Of a stretch of DNA of 32,835 nucleotides, positions 23,301-29,592 are shown piece after piece. This DNA is from Planctomycetota bacterium (GTDB lineage Bacteria > Planctomycetota > Phycisphaerae > Sedimentisphaerales > Anaerohalosphaeraceae): contig VRUI01000054.1 of the NCBI GenBank assembly GCA_019456225.1, forward strand, positions 1-32,835. The letters run 5' to 3'. Position numbers and translations under genes: made by a program. Numbering within the stretch: position 1 is the first letter of the stretch; every line of letters starts with the position of its first letter. The notes below the pieces were generated by a model. The model worked only from the letters and a program-made list of their open reading frames with translations, ran no database searches and was not told where the DNA came from.

Positions 23301-24578
23301 GAATCCGGCAAACCGGTCAGTGGTGCGGCAATCGGTAATCATTTTTATCCTTACGGTAAAGCGATCGGCGGAAAACCAAGGTTGATATGGGCCCGCGGAG
23401 TCCATAACACTACGGGCGTTGAGGGTAAGGTAACTGCCAGAATGATCGATATGTTTGGGAAGTATTTTCGCGATGACAGAAAGTTCGAATTGTGCGTTTA
23501 TGATGAGTCGCGAAAGCTCGGATACTGGCAGAAATTGTCCCGGTCTGAAATGACCGCTGAAATGACTCTCGAGCTAAGTCCGGTTTGCCGGGTTCGTGGA
23601 GATTTTATTTGTAAAGGTTATGACCGAAAAAACGATTGGTATTTAGATGCGAGCATGGAACTTGGCTGTAATGGTAAGCGGATCTTCAGTAATAATGCCA
23701 GGAGAGATGACTTCGATCTTCTTTTGTTTGCCGGAAAATATTACATTGATGCGACAGGCATTGTATATAACGAAGAACTCTCATTGGAAACAGGCAGGAA
23801 AAGAATCGAGTTTGAAGTTAAAGAGGGGCAGCATGAACTTGAGCTTAGAGACATCGATCTGCCTGTCAGTAAGATCGCCGGGCTTGTCGGCAAACCCGCA
23901 CCGAAACTTGGACCTGTAAAGTCATGGCATAATGGTGACGCGGTTAAGCTTTCCGTTCTTAAAGGCAAAACTGTCCTGCTTTACTTTGGCGGTGATTCGG
24001 CATCTGCAAGTGGTTTGAACAGGCTTGTGAACCTGCACAATGAGTTTGCCGAGCATGGACTTGAGATCCTTGTTGTATATAATGCTGATAACATGGCGAG
24101 TTTGCAGGAAACGTGGAAAGAAGATAACAAGCCAGCAGCTGATTTCATGAAAAGGATGGAAAAAGCTCATAAAAGCGCAGAAGAAATGCTTAAAACTTCA
24201 GGCAGAAAAATCCCAAAACGAGATGCGCCGACAAAGTACTATGGGCCAAATGAAGTTCCTTTCAGGGTTGCTATTGACAGCGGGGTGGGGAGTGTTTATG
24301 ATGGCGGCGATGTGGTCCGGCGAGATTCGACATACCAGGTATTCGGAATAGAACGCAAAACGAGTGTTGTTCTGATCGATAAGGAAGGTAAGGTCGTGGG
24401 CAATTTGAACTTAAATGACGCTGACGCTCGTGAAACAATAGCTCGTATGCTTGGTGTTGAAATTGAAAAAAAGGCTCCCAAGAGCGGACCGGGCAACGAA
24501 ATACCGCAATGGCCCAAGCCGGTTATTTACTCAATGTCGGGTACAGGCTCACGAAAGCTTGCAGCTATAAATGGATAA
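17325..24578 (+). CDS. Giant BlaR1-type M56 metallopeptidase fusion protein
   Basis: A 2417-residue membrane sensor, about four times the length of BlaR1. Transmembrane helices lie near residues 15-40, 45-70 and 140-165. The M56 peptidase has HELAH at 244-248 with the third ligand region ERENCCDD; a last helix is at about 347-370. The exterior part carries a carboxypeptidase-regulatory-like domain (about 379-464), an unknown Cys-rich domain (about 465-725), an STN/secretin-like domain (735-812), a second one (951-1044) and four tandem ExbD/TolR-like repeats starting at 1058, 1155, 1248 and 1341. After further unrecognised helical regions come another beta domain (about 1985-2130) and a thioredoxin-like domain (about 2186-2380) without CxxC. 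No penicillin-binding sensor domain is seen. ATG at 17325 with GGAAGGAG six bases upstream. It should cleave BlaI after a periplasmic signal. Confidence 0.85.
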   Translation: MMSLQEILSSPVAQRIGFALMHSLWQCTAIAVLFAVVMLALRNRRPQVRYNVAITALLLMVIVPVITVFAARVDDQTPPAAVVEEPVAPAALVEPAEVVKGGELPVVETSVVFPDADVADVAVVSEKDVAAANSASIGERIEIVLPYLAIGWIVGVLILSVWHLGGWAQLRRLRRVMVKPVEEYVSEKLALLAQSLAVKRTVEIVESALVTVPTVIGALKPVILLPASALTGLSTEQLEAILAHELAHIKRNDYLMNLIQTAIDILLFYHPAAWYISRKIRNERENCCDDIAVQVTGDSLKYARALATMEEIKAASRRLAVAASGGNLFDRISRIVSKEEKKQKIHGWLTAAITIIIAAAITIPAMVAVSAEAKDIKTNLTVTGTVTDAQTGKPIQGAKISDKTYNGGNQGAVSDAKGKYSYQTWYEEHSVITKAKGYESQTKTLKTKLVGSEKEVSIDFQLQPEKTSIPPSPFKATLANGVELELIGLCANPSTGKQWWRPDGSVLKARPYDKTPCTHVGPPVYYDYVCRLTGGEDLQLKKNQAGCGPSRLSERGVNINLPDQDSLYHCTLQDYNRLKQTDLTLLVGSESSWKTVTSMDSPSEVGMSTIDNVIIMPPVEKNAVTYIDVVASRVDEQFRVIAIDNNGKKYVGGGMSCGGNLGSAKVISIRAQFPLLIANIKSIEYQTQKFIPVTFKNVSLKPGHKTKVEIDIAPTKSKTPSRKPGNADMSKVGLLGYRFADSSTVRSALELVSKVGKVNIIPSEQVDLTAALPFTSLYDVTFEQALQAVIGKNKFVKEGNFIKVYTPEEYAALYGFDPVKAKASLKVVEGIYSSVDGIEFGKDTADYALKTMKSALEELKYLTDNSKGTPFHPLASGLSESWNNTIEQLSKGNYKKAKIFFETIGDFGNNAGNVLIKAVEEKMKAASTQPAKITKTTTTAKAAPTENPLDMKIDFSFVKTDTTFEEVVKYIRSQRTPPLQIVVLWSSLSDIAFVDRDCTVNIDGLGTTTLKTGLALILKAISSPEVGSVVYEYQDGIIAISAKQRPKSPAPAAEEKAKYATFVCGPDGLILGGKKIENPEEILPAMKLIEDRENTILQVVPSKEGLESDEWNANKATIIAWSKEAGFKDVVFVDPDQEPKKSVGQPVSAVDKNTKYATFIGTDDGAYLSGKKVKSFDDLSPMIKALDDKSNTILQIVLTKSMTKRDDWGMIKNSLMAYAKEYGLKGVEFVDPKAETETPAPVADENTKYVSFLVDENGAYLSGKKIESFEGLAPAIKALKDRGNTILQVVPTKEALQGEHWNMIKSSLLAFGKEFGLKQVVFIDPDAEIKNTAAPDDKNAKHVTLLWGSGSASLAGKKIEDVKELIEAFKELKDRANTILLVTPTEEVLKDKKWASMRHMAIAWGKEFGFKRVAFTNEDTIDKSKAAEIIGKWARALEFFDLDVIEGLIASCNEQTLSAFFLMSPTGGKVRPVPEIKGDPVILKITKIGDGRYRVLSLTIDKELSYYLVNNLLIKDGAVKVDFDLNAQVKKMQDVRTMSASEYGERLMKEQFASWKNAEGKELAKLSEEMIQKIDDRIIAAEYAEKNKIKIAGASNTNTAELRAEKKKLEKMTPVQIRDMVLKEFNEFLQQYSNTKPAKAPDTPDDSNMAHTNNSSADDSKPLKFLSGIREFKDLRLNITEQALRRHLHTYSIAATFIELDDSVVYHLYTEKGENVFVTFRQGECAGIQRMRKDLGAAAKLHKHWHTDRGSAGGMYFEACRFYSEGGKRPEAVKRFFKVADLSPATEYGARAREIARLLIDMKGEKRPVQKVSKHDVTITLEQHFESLIFDLRDLSRNAYTIPGKCRVLFLADSSNPAMGLKKLAENPGPDGQLVIRRLINMLDDPRPTRSWAGAMNGGHVYRNCDVALEILSVLADNTLPTMELFFDRRSGRDYYLGNADNKTRKEIIAKVKAWYAKNRGIDPAKPSAGKVSDANVNHSNLPEKITFTLVDESGKPVSGAAIGNHFYPYGKAIGGKPRLIWARGVHNTTGVEGKVTARMIDMFGKYFRDDRKFELCVYDESRKLGYWQKLSRSEMTAEMTLELSPVCRVRGDFICKGYDRKNDWYLDASMELGCNGKRIFSNNARRDDFDLLLFAGKYYIDATGIVYNEELSLETGRKRIEFEVKEGQHELELRDIDLPVSKIAGLVGKPAPKLGPVKSWHNGDAVKLSVLKGKTVLLYFGGDSASASGLNRLVNLHNEFAEHGLEILVVYNADNMASLQETWKEDNKPAADFMKRMEKAHKSAEEMLKTSGRKIPKRDAPTKYYGPNEVPFRVAIDSGVGSVYDGGDVVRRDSTYQVFGIERKTSVVLIDKEGKVVGNLNLNDADARETIARMLGVEIEKKAPKSGPGNEIPQWPKPVIYSMSGTGSRKLAAING
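20496..21590 (+). repeat. Four tandem coding repeats (ExbD/TolR-like) within the M56 fusion
   Basis: Units start at 20496, 20787, 21066 and 21345 (spacing 291, 279 and 279 bp). Each begins KYATF/KYVSF/KHVTL, has DGAYLSGKKI-like and NTILQVVPTK-like segments, and ends with a G-x-K-x-V-x-F-x-DP strand. This matches the strand-helix order of the periplasmic ExbD/TolR domain. Proline/alanine-rich linkers separate the units, which have diverged at the DNA level. Confidence 0.75.
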
Positions 24579-25293
24579 CGTAATTACAATTGAGGCTTTT
24601 GGGGACAATTATTTTTATTTGTTTGTCTATGACCAAACCAGCGCTGTCGCTGTTGACTGCGGTGATTGCCGTGGTATTCTTAAGGTCCTGAAGTCTCGAA
24701 ATCTCCGGCTTGACGCGGTGCTGATAACACATCATCACTATGACCACGCCGCCGGGTCCAAAAAACTCAAAAAGAAAACCGGCTGTAAAATCATAAGCCC
24801 TGACCAAAAAAGAATCGCCCAGACAGATCAGCTGGTTGCAGATGGTGACATCCTGGATTTCGGAACCGAAAAAATACGAGTCATCGCAACGCCTGGGCAC
24901 ACTGCATCGTCTGTGTGCTATTATGTCGCCCCTTCCGGCGCGAATACCGGCGGGATGCTTTTTACAGGTGATACATTATTTATCGGCGGGTGCGGGCGAA
25001 TCTTTGAGTGCGGCGCAAAAACAATGTGGCAGTCGCTGTCATCGCTTGCCGATCTGCCGGACAACACGCAGGTCTATCCCGGCCACGACTACACGCAGGA
25101 AAATTATCAGTTTGCCCTGACGATAGACCCTGAGACCGAACCTCCGAAAATGCCGTCGACAATGGCCTATGAAAAAAGATCGAACATCTTTCTGAGGTCG
25201 GACGATCCTGAGATCAAAAAAGCCTTAAAAATGCCGGGCGTCGGACCCGATGAAATATTCGGAACGCTTCGATCAAAAAAAGACAGATTCTAA
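24571..25293 (+). CDS. gloB: MBL-fold hydrolase, glyoxalase II-like (hydroxyacylglutathione hydrolase)
   Basis: A 240-residue binuclear metallo-beta-lactamase-fold hydrolase. Metal ligands are all present: HHHYDH at 54-59 (His54, His56, Asp58, His59), His110 in ATPGHTASS, Asp134 in FTGDTLFIGGCGRIFE and His172 in PGHDYT. The GGCGRxFE segment and C-terminal length are typical of glyoxalase II, which hydrolyses S-lactoylglutathione, though other thioester substrates are possible in a planctomycete that may lack glutathione. Its ATG overlaps the end of the giant gene (ATGGATAA), so the two are translationally coupled and belong to one operon. It is convergent with the GT4 gene, 46 bp away. Confidence 0.88.
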   Translation: MDNVITIEAFGDNYFYLFVYDQTSAVAVDCGDCRGILKVLKSRNLRLDAVLITHHHYDHAAGSKKLKKKTGCKIISPDQKRIAQTDQLVADGDILDFGTEKIRVIATPGHTASSVCYYVAPSGANTGGMLFTGDTLFIGGCGRIFECGAKTMWQSLSSLADLPDNTQVYPGHDYTQENYQFALTIDPETEPPKMPSTMAYEKRSNIFLRSDDPEIKKALKMPGVGPDEIFGTLRSKKDRF

Positions 25294-25339
25294 ATGATGT
25301 CGGCAATTTAAAGTGTAAGTTTGGGTGCAGCTAGATTGA

Positions 25340-26473
25340 TCAGTCTGCTGGTTCTGTTGTTTTCTGTTGTTCTTTGTGCCAATCCTGGGCCTGTTGGTAG
25401 TAATTCTTGAGGGAGGTTATCATTCCTGATACTGTGTAATTCTCTCGGAGGAACTGTTGTCCGTTTCTGGCGATCTGTTGCGAAAACTCTCTTTTGTCGA
25501 GCAGGTTGTGGAGGCATGAATATATGCTTAGTTCGTCGAAAGGATCAAAAAAGACTGTCGTTTCGTTCTCTATCAGGAGGTCCTCGGTGATGTTGTGGCA
25601 GGATGCGACGGCAAGGCCGACGCCCATTGCCTCTAAAAGTGGAGAGTTGAATTCTGGTCGTGAGTGAGGCTGAATGAAAATGTCGGCTCCGGCGAAGACG
25701 GATCGAAGAGGTTCTATTTCCGGGACAATGGTGACGACCTGAGACAGTCCCAGTTTTTTGACCATTCTATGTATATCACGTTCAGCGCTGCCCTTGCCGA
25801 TTATGGCGAGGATGAACTCGTAGCCGTCTATTGCTAAATGCCTTACCGCGTTTAAAAGCCCCTTGAAATCGTTGGCGTTTGTTAATGGCTGGGCTACGAC
25901 CATGCTTCGAACCGGTACGTTCGCCGAAAAGCAAGCACAGTCATCCTCAACAAAGGTTCCGGTGTTGAGTTGTTCGATACGCCCGTTAAAATGCTTGAAC
26001 GCCGATTCGAGGTGGGCGGCGATCGGCCTGGAAAGCGCCAGCAGTAATGCGCAGTTAGGTGAGCCGGCAACGCGAGATAACTTCCTGCTAGTCGAGGTGT
26101 CATATGTCAGCAGAAATGGGATGTTAAGGGTTTCGGCGAGAAACCGGGTGAGTTTTGCCTTGCTGGAACTGAAACAGTGCAGGACCGTGGGTTTGAATTT
26201 GTTTAGCTTTTCCAGTACGGATCGCCTGTTCTGGTTTCTAAAAAGGGGGATCTTTAGCAATGGGTGGTATATAAGCTCGACTGGAGGGCACAGTACCGAT
26301 GCGGCGCCGGCGTCCGGGGGACAGATTAGGGCGGATTGGAAGGATTGGCCGGTAAGGCCGGCAAAAAGATGCTGCAGGCATGTCTGGTAGTCCTTCAATT
26401 CCGGCTTATCGATTATTAAAGCGGGTCTGAAAGGGATTTCAGAGTCTTTAGGTTTTGTTTGTATATCTGTCAT
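25340..26473 (-). CDS. Glycosyltransferase family 4 (GT-B fold)
   Basis: A 377-residue cytoplasmic glycosyltransferase that would move a sugar from a nucleotide sugar to an unknown acceptor. The C-terminal nucleotide-binding half is clear: ILAIIGKGSAERDIHRMVKKLGL, VVTIVPEIEPLRSVFAGADIFIQPHSR and EFNSPLLEAMGVGLAVAS, the last being the family's E-x-E signature with six instead of seven residues between the glutamates. The N-terminal half has LTYDTSTSRKLSR, atypical of acceptor sites. No signal peptide. The ribosome-binding site is weak. It follows panB by 136 bp on the same strand, which may or may not mean cotranscription. No polysaccharide cluster surrounds it. Confidence 0.85.
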   Translation of the reverse strand: MTDIQTKPKDSEIPFRPALIIDKPELKDYQTCLQHLFAGLTGQSFQSALICPPDAGAASVLCPPVELIYHPLLKIPLFRNQNRRSVLEKLNKFKPTVLHCFSSSKAKLTRFLAETLNIPFLLTYDTSTSRKLSRVAGSPNCALLLALSRPIAAHLESAFKHFNGRIEQLNTGTFVEDDCACFSANVPVRSMVVAQPLTNANDFKGLLNAVRHLAIDGYEFILAIIGKGSAERDIHRMVKKLGLSQVVTIVPEIEPLRSVFAGADIFIQPHSRPEFNSPLLEAMGVGLAVASCHNITEDLLIENETTVFFDPFDELSIYSCLHNLLDKREFSQQIARNGQQFLRENYTVSGMITSLKNYYQQAQDWHKEQQKTTEPAD

Positions 26474-26609
26474 AATTGTAATATTATGCTAAATGTTTAA
26501 AAGTCACTTCTCTACCAGCTATTTCGGCTTTTAAAGATGTTAACATTTTTCTGTTAATGAAAAAAATAAATTACTTAGTAAAAAGAAAAATCCTTAAGGA
26601 AATTTGACG

Positions 26610-27464
26610 TCATTGCCTTGGTTCGAGCATGTCTTTTAGCTTTTCAATCTCCGCTGAATTTATGTGATAAGAATGTTCGTCGTCTGGAAAGGAGAGTGAC
26701 TGGACATTTTTTATATAGGCCTTTACGGCATTAATAATCGCGGTGTCTAATTCGGCGTATTTCTTTGAGAACTTCGGAAGATGGCCCTGTGAGGTGCCGA
26801 TTATGTCTGAGATAAGGAGTATCTGACCGTCGCAATGAGGCCCTGAACCGCAGCCTATGACGGGTACGTTTACGCGGTCGGTTATGATGGCGGCGACGCG
26901 GCTTGCTGTTCCTTCCAGCAGCAGTGTTGAAGCCCCTGCCAGAACCATTCTATCGGCTAGGAGTATCAGTTCGTATGCATCGGTTGCGACGGTGCCTTCG
27001 GCCTTTAGCTTGCCGGTTTTTACGATGGATTGGGGGCGCAGACCAATGTGAGCCATTACGGGTATCCCAGCGTCGCTAAGAGCTTTAATAGTATCGAGTT
27101 GCGCGGCGGAGGATTCTACCTTTATTATGTCTGCCGAGGCTTCTACTATGAATCTGCCGGCATTTCTGATCGCCTCTTCTTTGCTGACCTGGTACGACAG
27201 AAACGGCATGTCTGCGACGAGACAGACGTCGGGTGCTCCTCTTCTGACGGCGGCTGTAATTGTTACCATAAAGTCCATTGTCGCAGGCAGCGTCGAGCTG
27301 TGTCCGAGCATGATCTGGGCAGCCGAATCTCCCACCAGGATCATCTCTGTGCCGGCTTGTGCGACCAGTGCGGCGGTGGTGAAGTCATAGCAGCTTATCG
27401 CCGAAAATCGGGTACCTGAGGCCTTGAGATTCAAGAGGTCGGCTGTGGTTAATTTTTTTGGCAT
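26610..27464 (-). CDS. panB: 3-methyl-2-oxobutanoate hydroxymethyltransferase
   Basis: Ketopantoate hydroxymethyltransferase, first committed step of pantothenate synthesis, using 5,10-methylene-tetrahydrofolate. At 284 residues the protein is of normal length. Recognisable segments are ISCYDFTTAALVAQAG, EMILVGDSAAQIMLGH with the Mg-binding Asp, VVCLVADMPF-like DVCLVADMPFLSY with the second Asp, IIKVESSAAQ, GIPVMAHIGLRPQS and LLLEGTAS with the catalytic Glu. The C-terminal tail is longer and less typical. ATG start with a weak GAG-type site. It supplies pantoate upstream of the pathway that includes coaD. A + strand terminator or small RNA lies 220 bp before its start. Confidence 0.95.
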   Translation of the reverse strand: MPKKLTTADLLNLKASGTRFSAISCYDFTTAALVAQAGTEMILVGDSAAQIMLGHSSTLPATMDFMVTITAAVRRGAPDVCLVADMPFLSYQVSKEEAIRNAGRFIVEASADIIKVESSAAQLDTIKALSDAGIPVMAHIGLRPQSIVKTGKLKAEGTVATDAYELILLADRMVLAGASTLLLEGTASRVAAIITDRVNVPVIGCGSGPHCDGQILLISDIIGTSQGHLPKFSKKYAELDTAIINAVKAYIKNVQSLSFPDDEHSYHINSAEIEKLKDMLEPRQ

Positions 27465-27684
27465 AATTTGCTCATAAATTTGAAAAATAATAATATTATC
27501 CGAACAGGAGTATAGTATTAGCGTAAAGCTCTATAGTTGGCAAGGCGAAAATTTTTTTTGTTTAAGGCTGGACTTTTTTAAAATTTGTGTAATAATTTTA
27601 CTGTAAGTCAATTTTGGCTAAAGAAATTACAATCTTTTAACGATAACTAAATAGACATTAGATTTCGGAAGAAATTTTATATAA
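27465..27684. other. AT-rich leader region of panB
   Basis: About 220 bp of strongly AT-rich DNA with no gene. It must contain the panB promoter on the minus strand, but no hexamers could be assigned with confidence. Confidence 0.35.
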
Positions 27685-27746
27685 GCTTTTCATCACCCTC
27701 CTCCGAAGCCAGATTCTGCATTGCGTTGGAATCTGGCTTTTTTTTA
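27685..27746 (+). ncRNA. Possible small RNA ending in an intrinsic terminator
   Basis: The stretch CACCCTCCTCC (27694-27704) is followed by a perfect 11-bp stem, AAGCCAGATTC (27706-27716) and GAATCTGGCTT (27729-27739), and a run of eight or nine T. No + strand gene lies upstream for 2.4 kb, so the terminator needs its own short transcript. The C-rich unpaired segment is complementary to Shine-Dalgarno sequences. TATAAG at 27680 could be a -10 but the -35 is unclear. On the minus strand the same segment would place GGAGGAGGG before a short ORF (MKSLYKISSEI), the competing explanation. Confidence 0.4.
27706..27746 (+). terminator. Intrinsic terminator
   Basis: Perfect 11-bp inverted repeat with a 12-base loop followed by TTTTTTTT. 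Orientation is + because the T-run is on that strand. Confidence 0.8.
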
Positions 27747-27853
27747 TTAATTCAGGCATTACCCATTTACAGGCGTGTAAGTGTTTGTTTTGCCTTGTTT
27801 TAGGGAGAAATACCGATAAATCACATTTTTTTTGATAAAATCAGGCTTCGGCA

Positions 27854-27882
27854 TTGACATCTACCGCCAAAATGTGTATTTT
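27854..27882 (+). promoter_or_regulatory. Promoter of tRNA-Val
   Basis: TTGACA at 27854-27859, 17-bp spacer, TATTTT at 27877-27882, 10 bp before the first base of the tRNA. Confidence 0.8.
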
Positions 27883-27892
27883 ATCCCTCTTC

Positions 27893-27966
27893 GGGCGATT
27901 AGCTCAGTCGGCTAGAGCACCTGCCTTACAAGCAGGGGGTCACTGGTTCGAGTCCAGTATCGCCCA
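27893..27966 (+). tRNA. tRNA-Val (anticodon TAC)
   Basis: A 74-base cloverleaf: acceptor stem GGGCGAT/ATCGCCC, D-arm GCTC...GAGC, anticodon stem CCTGC/GCAGG with loop CTTACAA and anticodon TAC at 27927-27929, T-arm CTGG-TTCGAGT-CCAG and discriminator A. CCA is not encoded. It has its own promoter and terminator and is a single-gene unit. Confidence 0.97.
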
Positions 27967-27968
27967 TT

Positions 27969-27998
27969 AAAAAAGCCGGTGTAAAAACCGGCTTTTTT
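27969..27998 (+). terminator. Terminator of tRNA-Val
   Basis: AAAAAAGCCGG and CCGGCTTTTTT form a stem with loop TGTAAAAA immediately after the tRNA, ending in six T. Confidence 0.85.
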
Positions 27999-28004
27999 AA
28001 TAGA

Positions 28005-28026
28005 GCAAGGCTGTTCAAAGCCTTGC
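28005..28026. repeat. Small hairpin after the tRNA terminator
   Basis: GCAAGGCT-GTTCAA-AGCCTTGC, a perfect 8-bp stem. No T-run follows; a pyrimidine-rich stretch (CTACTTTCTACTCTCTACTC) does. Its role is unknown. From here to 28320 no gene or other structure was recognised. Confidence 0.6.
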
Positions 28027-28320
28027 GGTCTACTTTCTACTCTCTACTCTTCAAGTTTTAAACTACCCCAACAACAACCCCCATCATCCAGAAAACGTCC
28101 AGTTTGTTTTAGAAGGCAGTTGGGATGGAGTCGGGATTTAGAATTATTGCGAAATATTGTACTGCTAAGATTAGTTTGTGAGTATAATTAAAAAGGCTAT
28201 AAATAAAGATATCTGTGATAAACAGCCGAATTAAACATTAACTATAAATTATTACAATGCGGATTCAACTCATAAGTGCAACTGAGTCGACAATCAGCTT
28301 TTGATGAATTTTTAGCCCCC

Positions 28321-28449
28321 TCACACCACAGCTACATCGTTCAATTTTTCTGCTGCTGCTATTTTGTTTTCGTCCAGGGTTTTTACGTAGTACTCCATCG
28401 TGGTGACGATTGATGAATGCTCATCAGCATAAAGCCCCTGCGGTACAGA
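28321..28449 (-). pseudogene. Tyrosine recombinase (integrase) C-terminal remnant
   Basis: About 42 codons remain. The frame reads LYADEHSSIVTTMEYYVKTL, then DENKIAAAEKLN and a TGA stop at 28321-28323. HSSIVTTMEYYVK is the end of the catalytic domain of phage-type integrases (GHSSIATTMxYY), containing the nucleophile Tyr and the preceding His. Upstream, the frame meets TAA at 28450-28452 and the thymidylate synthase gene begins there on the same strand, so the rest of the integrase is gone. It lies 355 bp from tRNA-Val, a typical integration target, and is probably what is left of an old element. Confidence 0.65.
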
Positions 28450-28452
28450 TTA

Positions 28453-29343
28453 TCATTTGTTTGGCTTTGCGTAGCAGTCCGGGTTTTCTGATAGTTTTTG
28501 TTTTGCCTCTTGTGTCATCATCTCGAAGGCGGGGTGGGTTGTTTCCCATGAACGCTCTTTGAAGGATGTTGATTTCATCTTGGCGATCTCGACTTCTGCG
28601 TTTTCCAGCGAGGATCCGTATATATGCAGCGAGTCGCTGATGTCTACGTATCTGCCTACGCCTACCGGTTTGTCGATCTTTTTGGAGATTTCGCCGGCGA
28701 TGATTCGCTGCAGGTCGGTCAGTGCATAAGCGTTCATGTACCAGGCCCGGTAGAGGTCGCGGCTTCTCCAGTGTGTGTTCATGTTCAGCGAGAGATTTCC
28801 GTTTTCAGTTTCGACCAGTCTGCACCAGATCCGCTGGAGGCATGGAGGGTCTTCTGTTTTGGGGTCGGCTGTCGGCATCCATGTGATTGCCTGAGAGCGG
28901 CGTGTGTGGTGGCAGTCGGCTAGCGAGTCTATTATATATTGTACCTGGTCGAAGGGGACGAATGGTTTTGGTGTGTTTGCGTCGCGGATGTCCTCGACAG
29001 GGGTGTATGCAAAGAGACGTTCGTGGTAGGTGTATGTCCACTTACCTGCGGCCGGGTCTATCCAGTGGTCGTGTATGCCGGAGATCACTTCTTGGCGGTA
29101 CGATTCGAGTTCTTCCGGGCCGCCGGGGAAATTCTTGTGGATACGGGGTTCGGCGAACGGGTTTTCTACGCAGATCATGACCGTCGCGTCCTTGCTGGGT
29201 TTGGAGTCGGGCAGGTCGTACTGGGTCTTAACGTCCATGCCGTTTTCCCAGACGGCGATAACGGCTTTTTCCCATGCCTCCGGCAGATGGGTTGCTGAAA
29301 CTGAGATTACGGGAACGTTTCCGTCTGTTTTTGATGAAATCAT
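28453..29343 (-). CDS. Thymidylate synthase-fold protein, atypical
   Basis: A 296-residue protein of the ThyA/dCMP hydroxymethylase fold. Visible family elements are RRSQAITWMPTADP (Arg148-Arg149), the catalytic Cys168 in EDPPCLQ, RSRD at 193-196 for phosphate binding, Asn204 in AWYMNAYAL and DSLHIYG with His240 and Tyr242. Standard ThyA has PPCH, and the His is Leu here. The N-terminal 130 residues are diverged and rich in charged residues. Asn204 is at the position that favours dUMP over dCMP in this family, so methylation of dUMP with methylene-tetrahydrofolate is the likely reaction, but a modified-base role cannot be excluded. ATG start with AAAGGA nine bases upstream. Its 3' end abuts the integrase remnant. 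Confidence 0.75.
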   Translation of the reverse strand: MISSKTDGNVPVISVSATHLPEAWEKAVIAVWENGMDVKTQYDLPDSKPSKDATVMICVENPFAEPRIHKNFPGGPEELESYRQEVISGIHDHWIDPAAGKWTYTYHERLFAYTPVEDIRDANTPKPFVPFDQVQYIIDSLADCHHTRRSQAITWMPTADPKTEDPPCLQRIWCRLVETENGNLSLNMNTHWRSRDLYRAWYMNAYALTDLQRIIAGEISKKIDKPVGVGRYVDISDSLHIYGSSLENAEVEIAKMKSTSFKERSWETTHPAFEMMTQEAKQKLSENPDCYAKPNK

Positions 29344-29555
29344 CGATATTAGTCCTTTAATAATACACCCAATAAACCACCTGAGACCTGCATCATGCTT
29401 TGGTCTCCCGAAGCAATTGCGATAATAACCGAAGGCGGGAGGGATTTCAATATTATTTATCCGTGGATTACGCAGATTATTATTTTTTTCGTTGCCGTAA
29501 ACAAGAATTGTCTTGTCTTTTGCAGGGTGATAGGTGCGGCTTGTTACAACAGGTC

Positions 29556-29592
29556 AATTCCGGTGAGGGTTTGTGCTCACCGGAATTTTTTT
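29556..29592 (+). terminator. Orphan intrinsic terminator on the + strand
   Basis: AATTCCGGTGAG (29556-29567) and CTCACCGGAATT (29576-29587) form a perfect 12-bp stem with loop GGTTTGTG, followed by seven T. The genes on both sides are on the minus strand, so no annotated transcript needs it. A hairpin ACAAGA-ATTG-TCTTGT lies just upstream (about 29502-29517). Confidence 0.8.

Noticed and set aside
17325-24578. The M56 fusion as a beta-lactam resistance sensor
   Set aside because: No SxxK/SxN penicillin-binding sensor domain was seen after the membrane part, so beta-lactam sensing is not supported.
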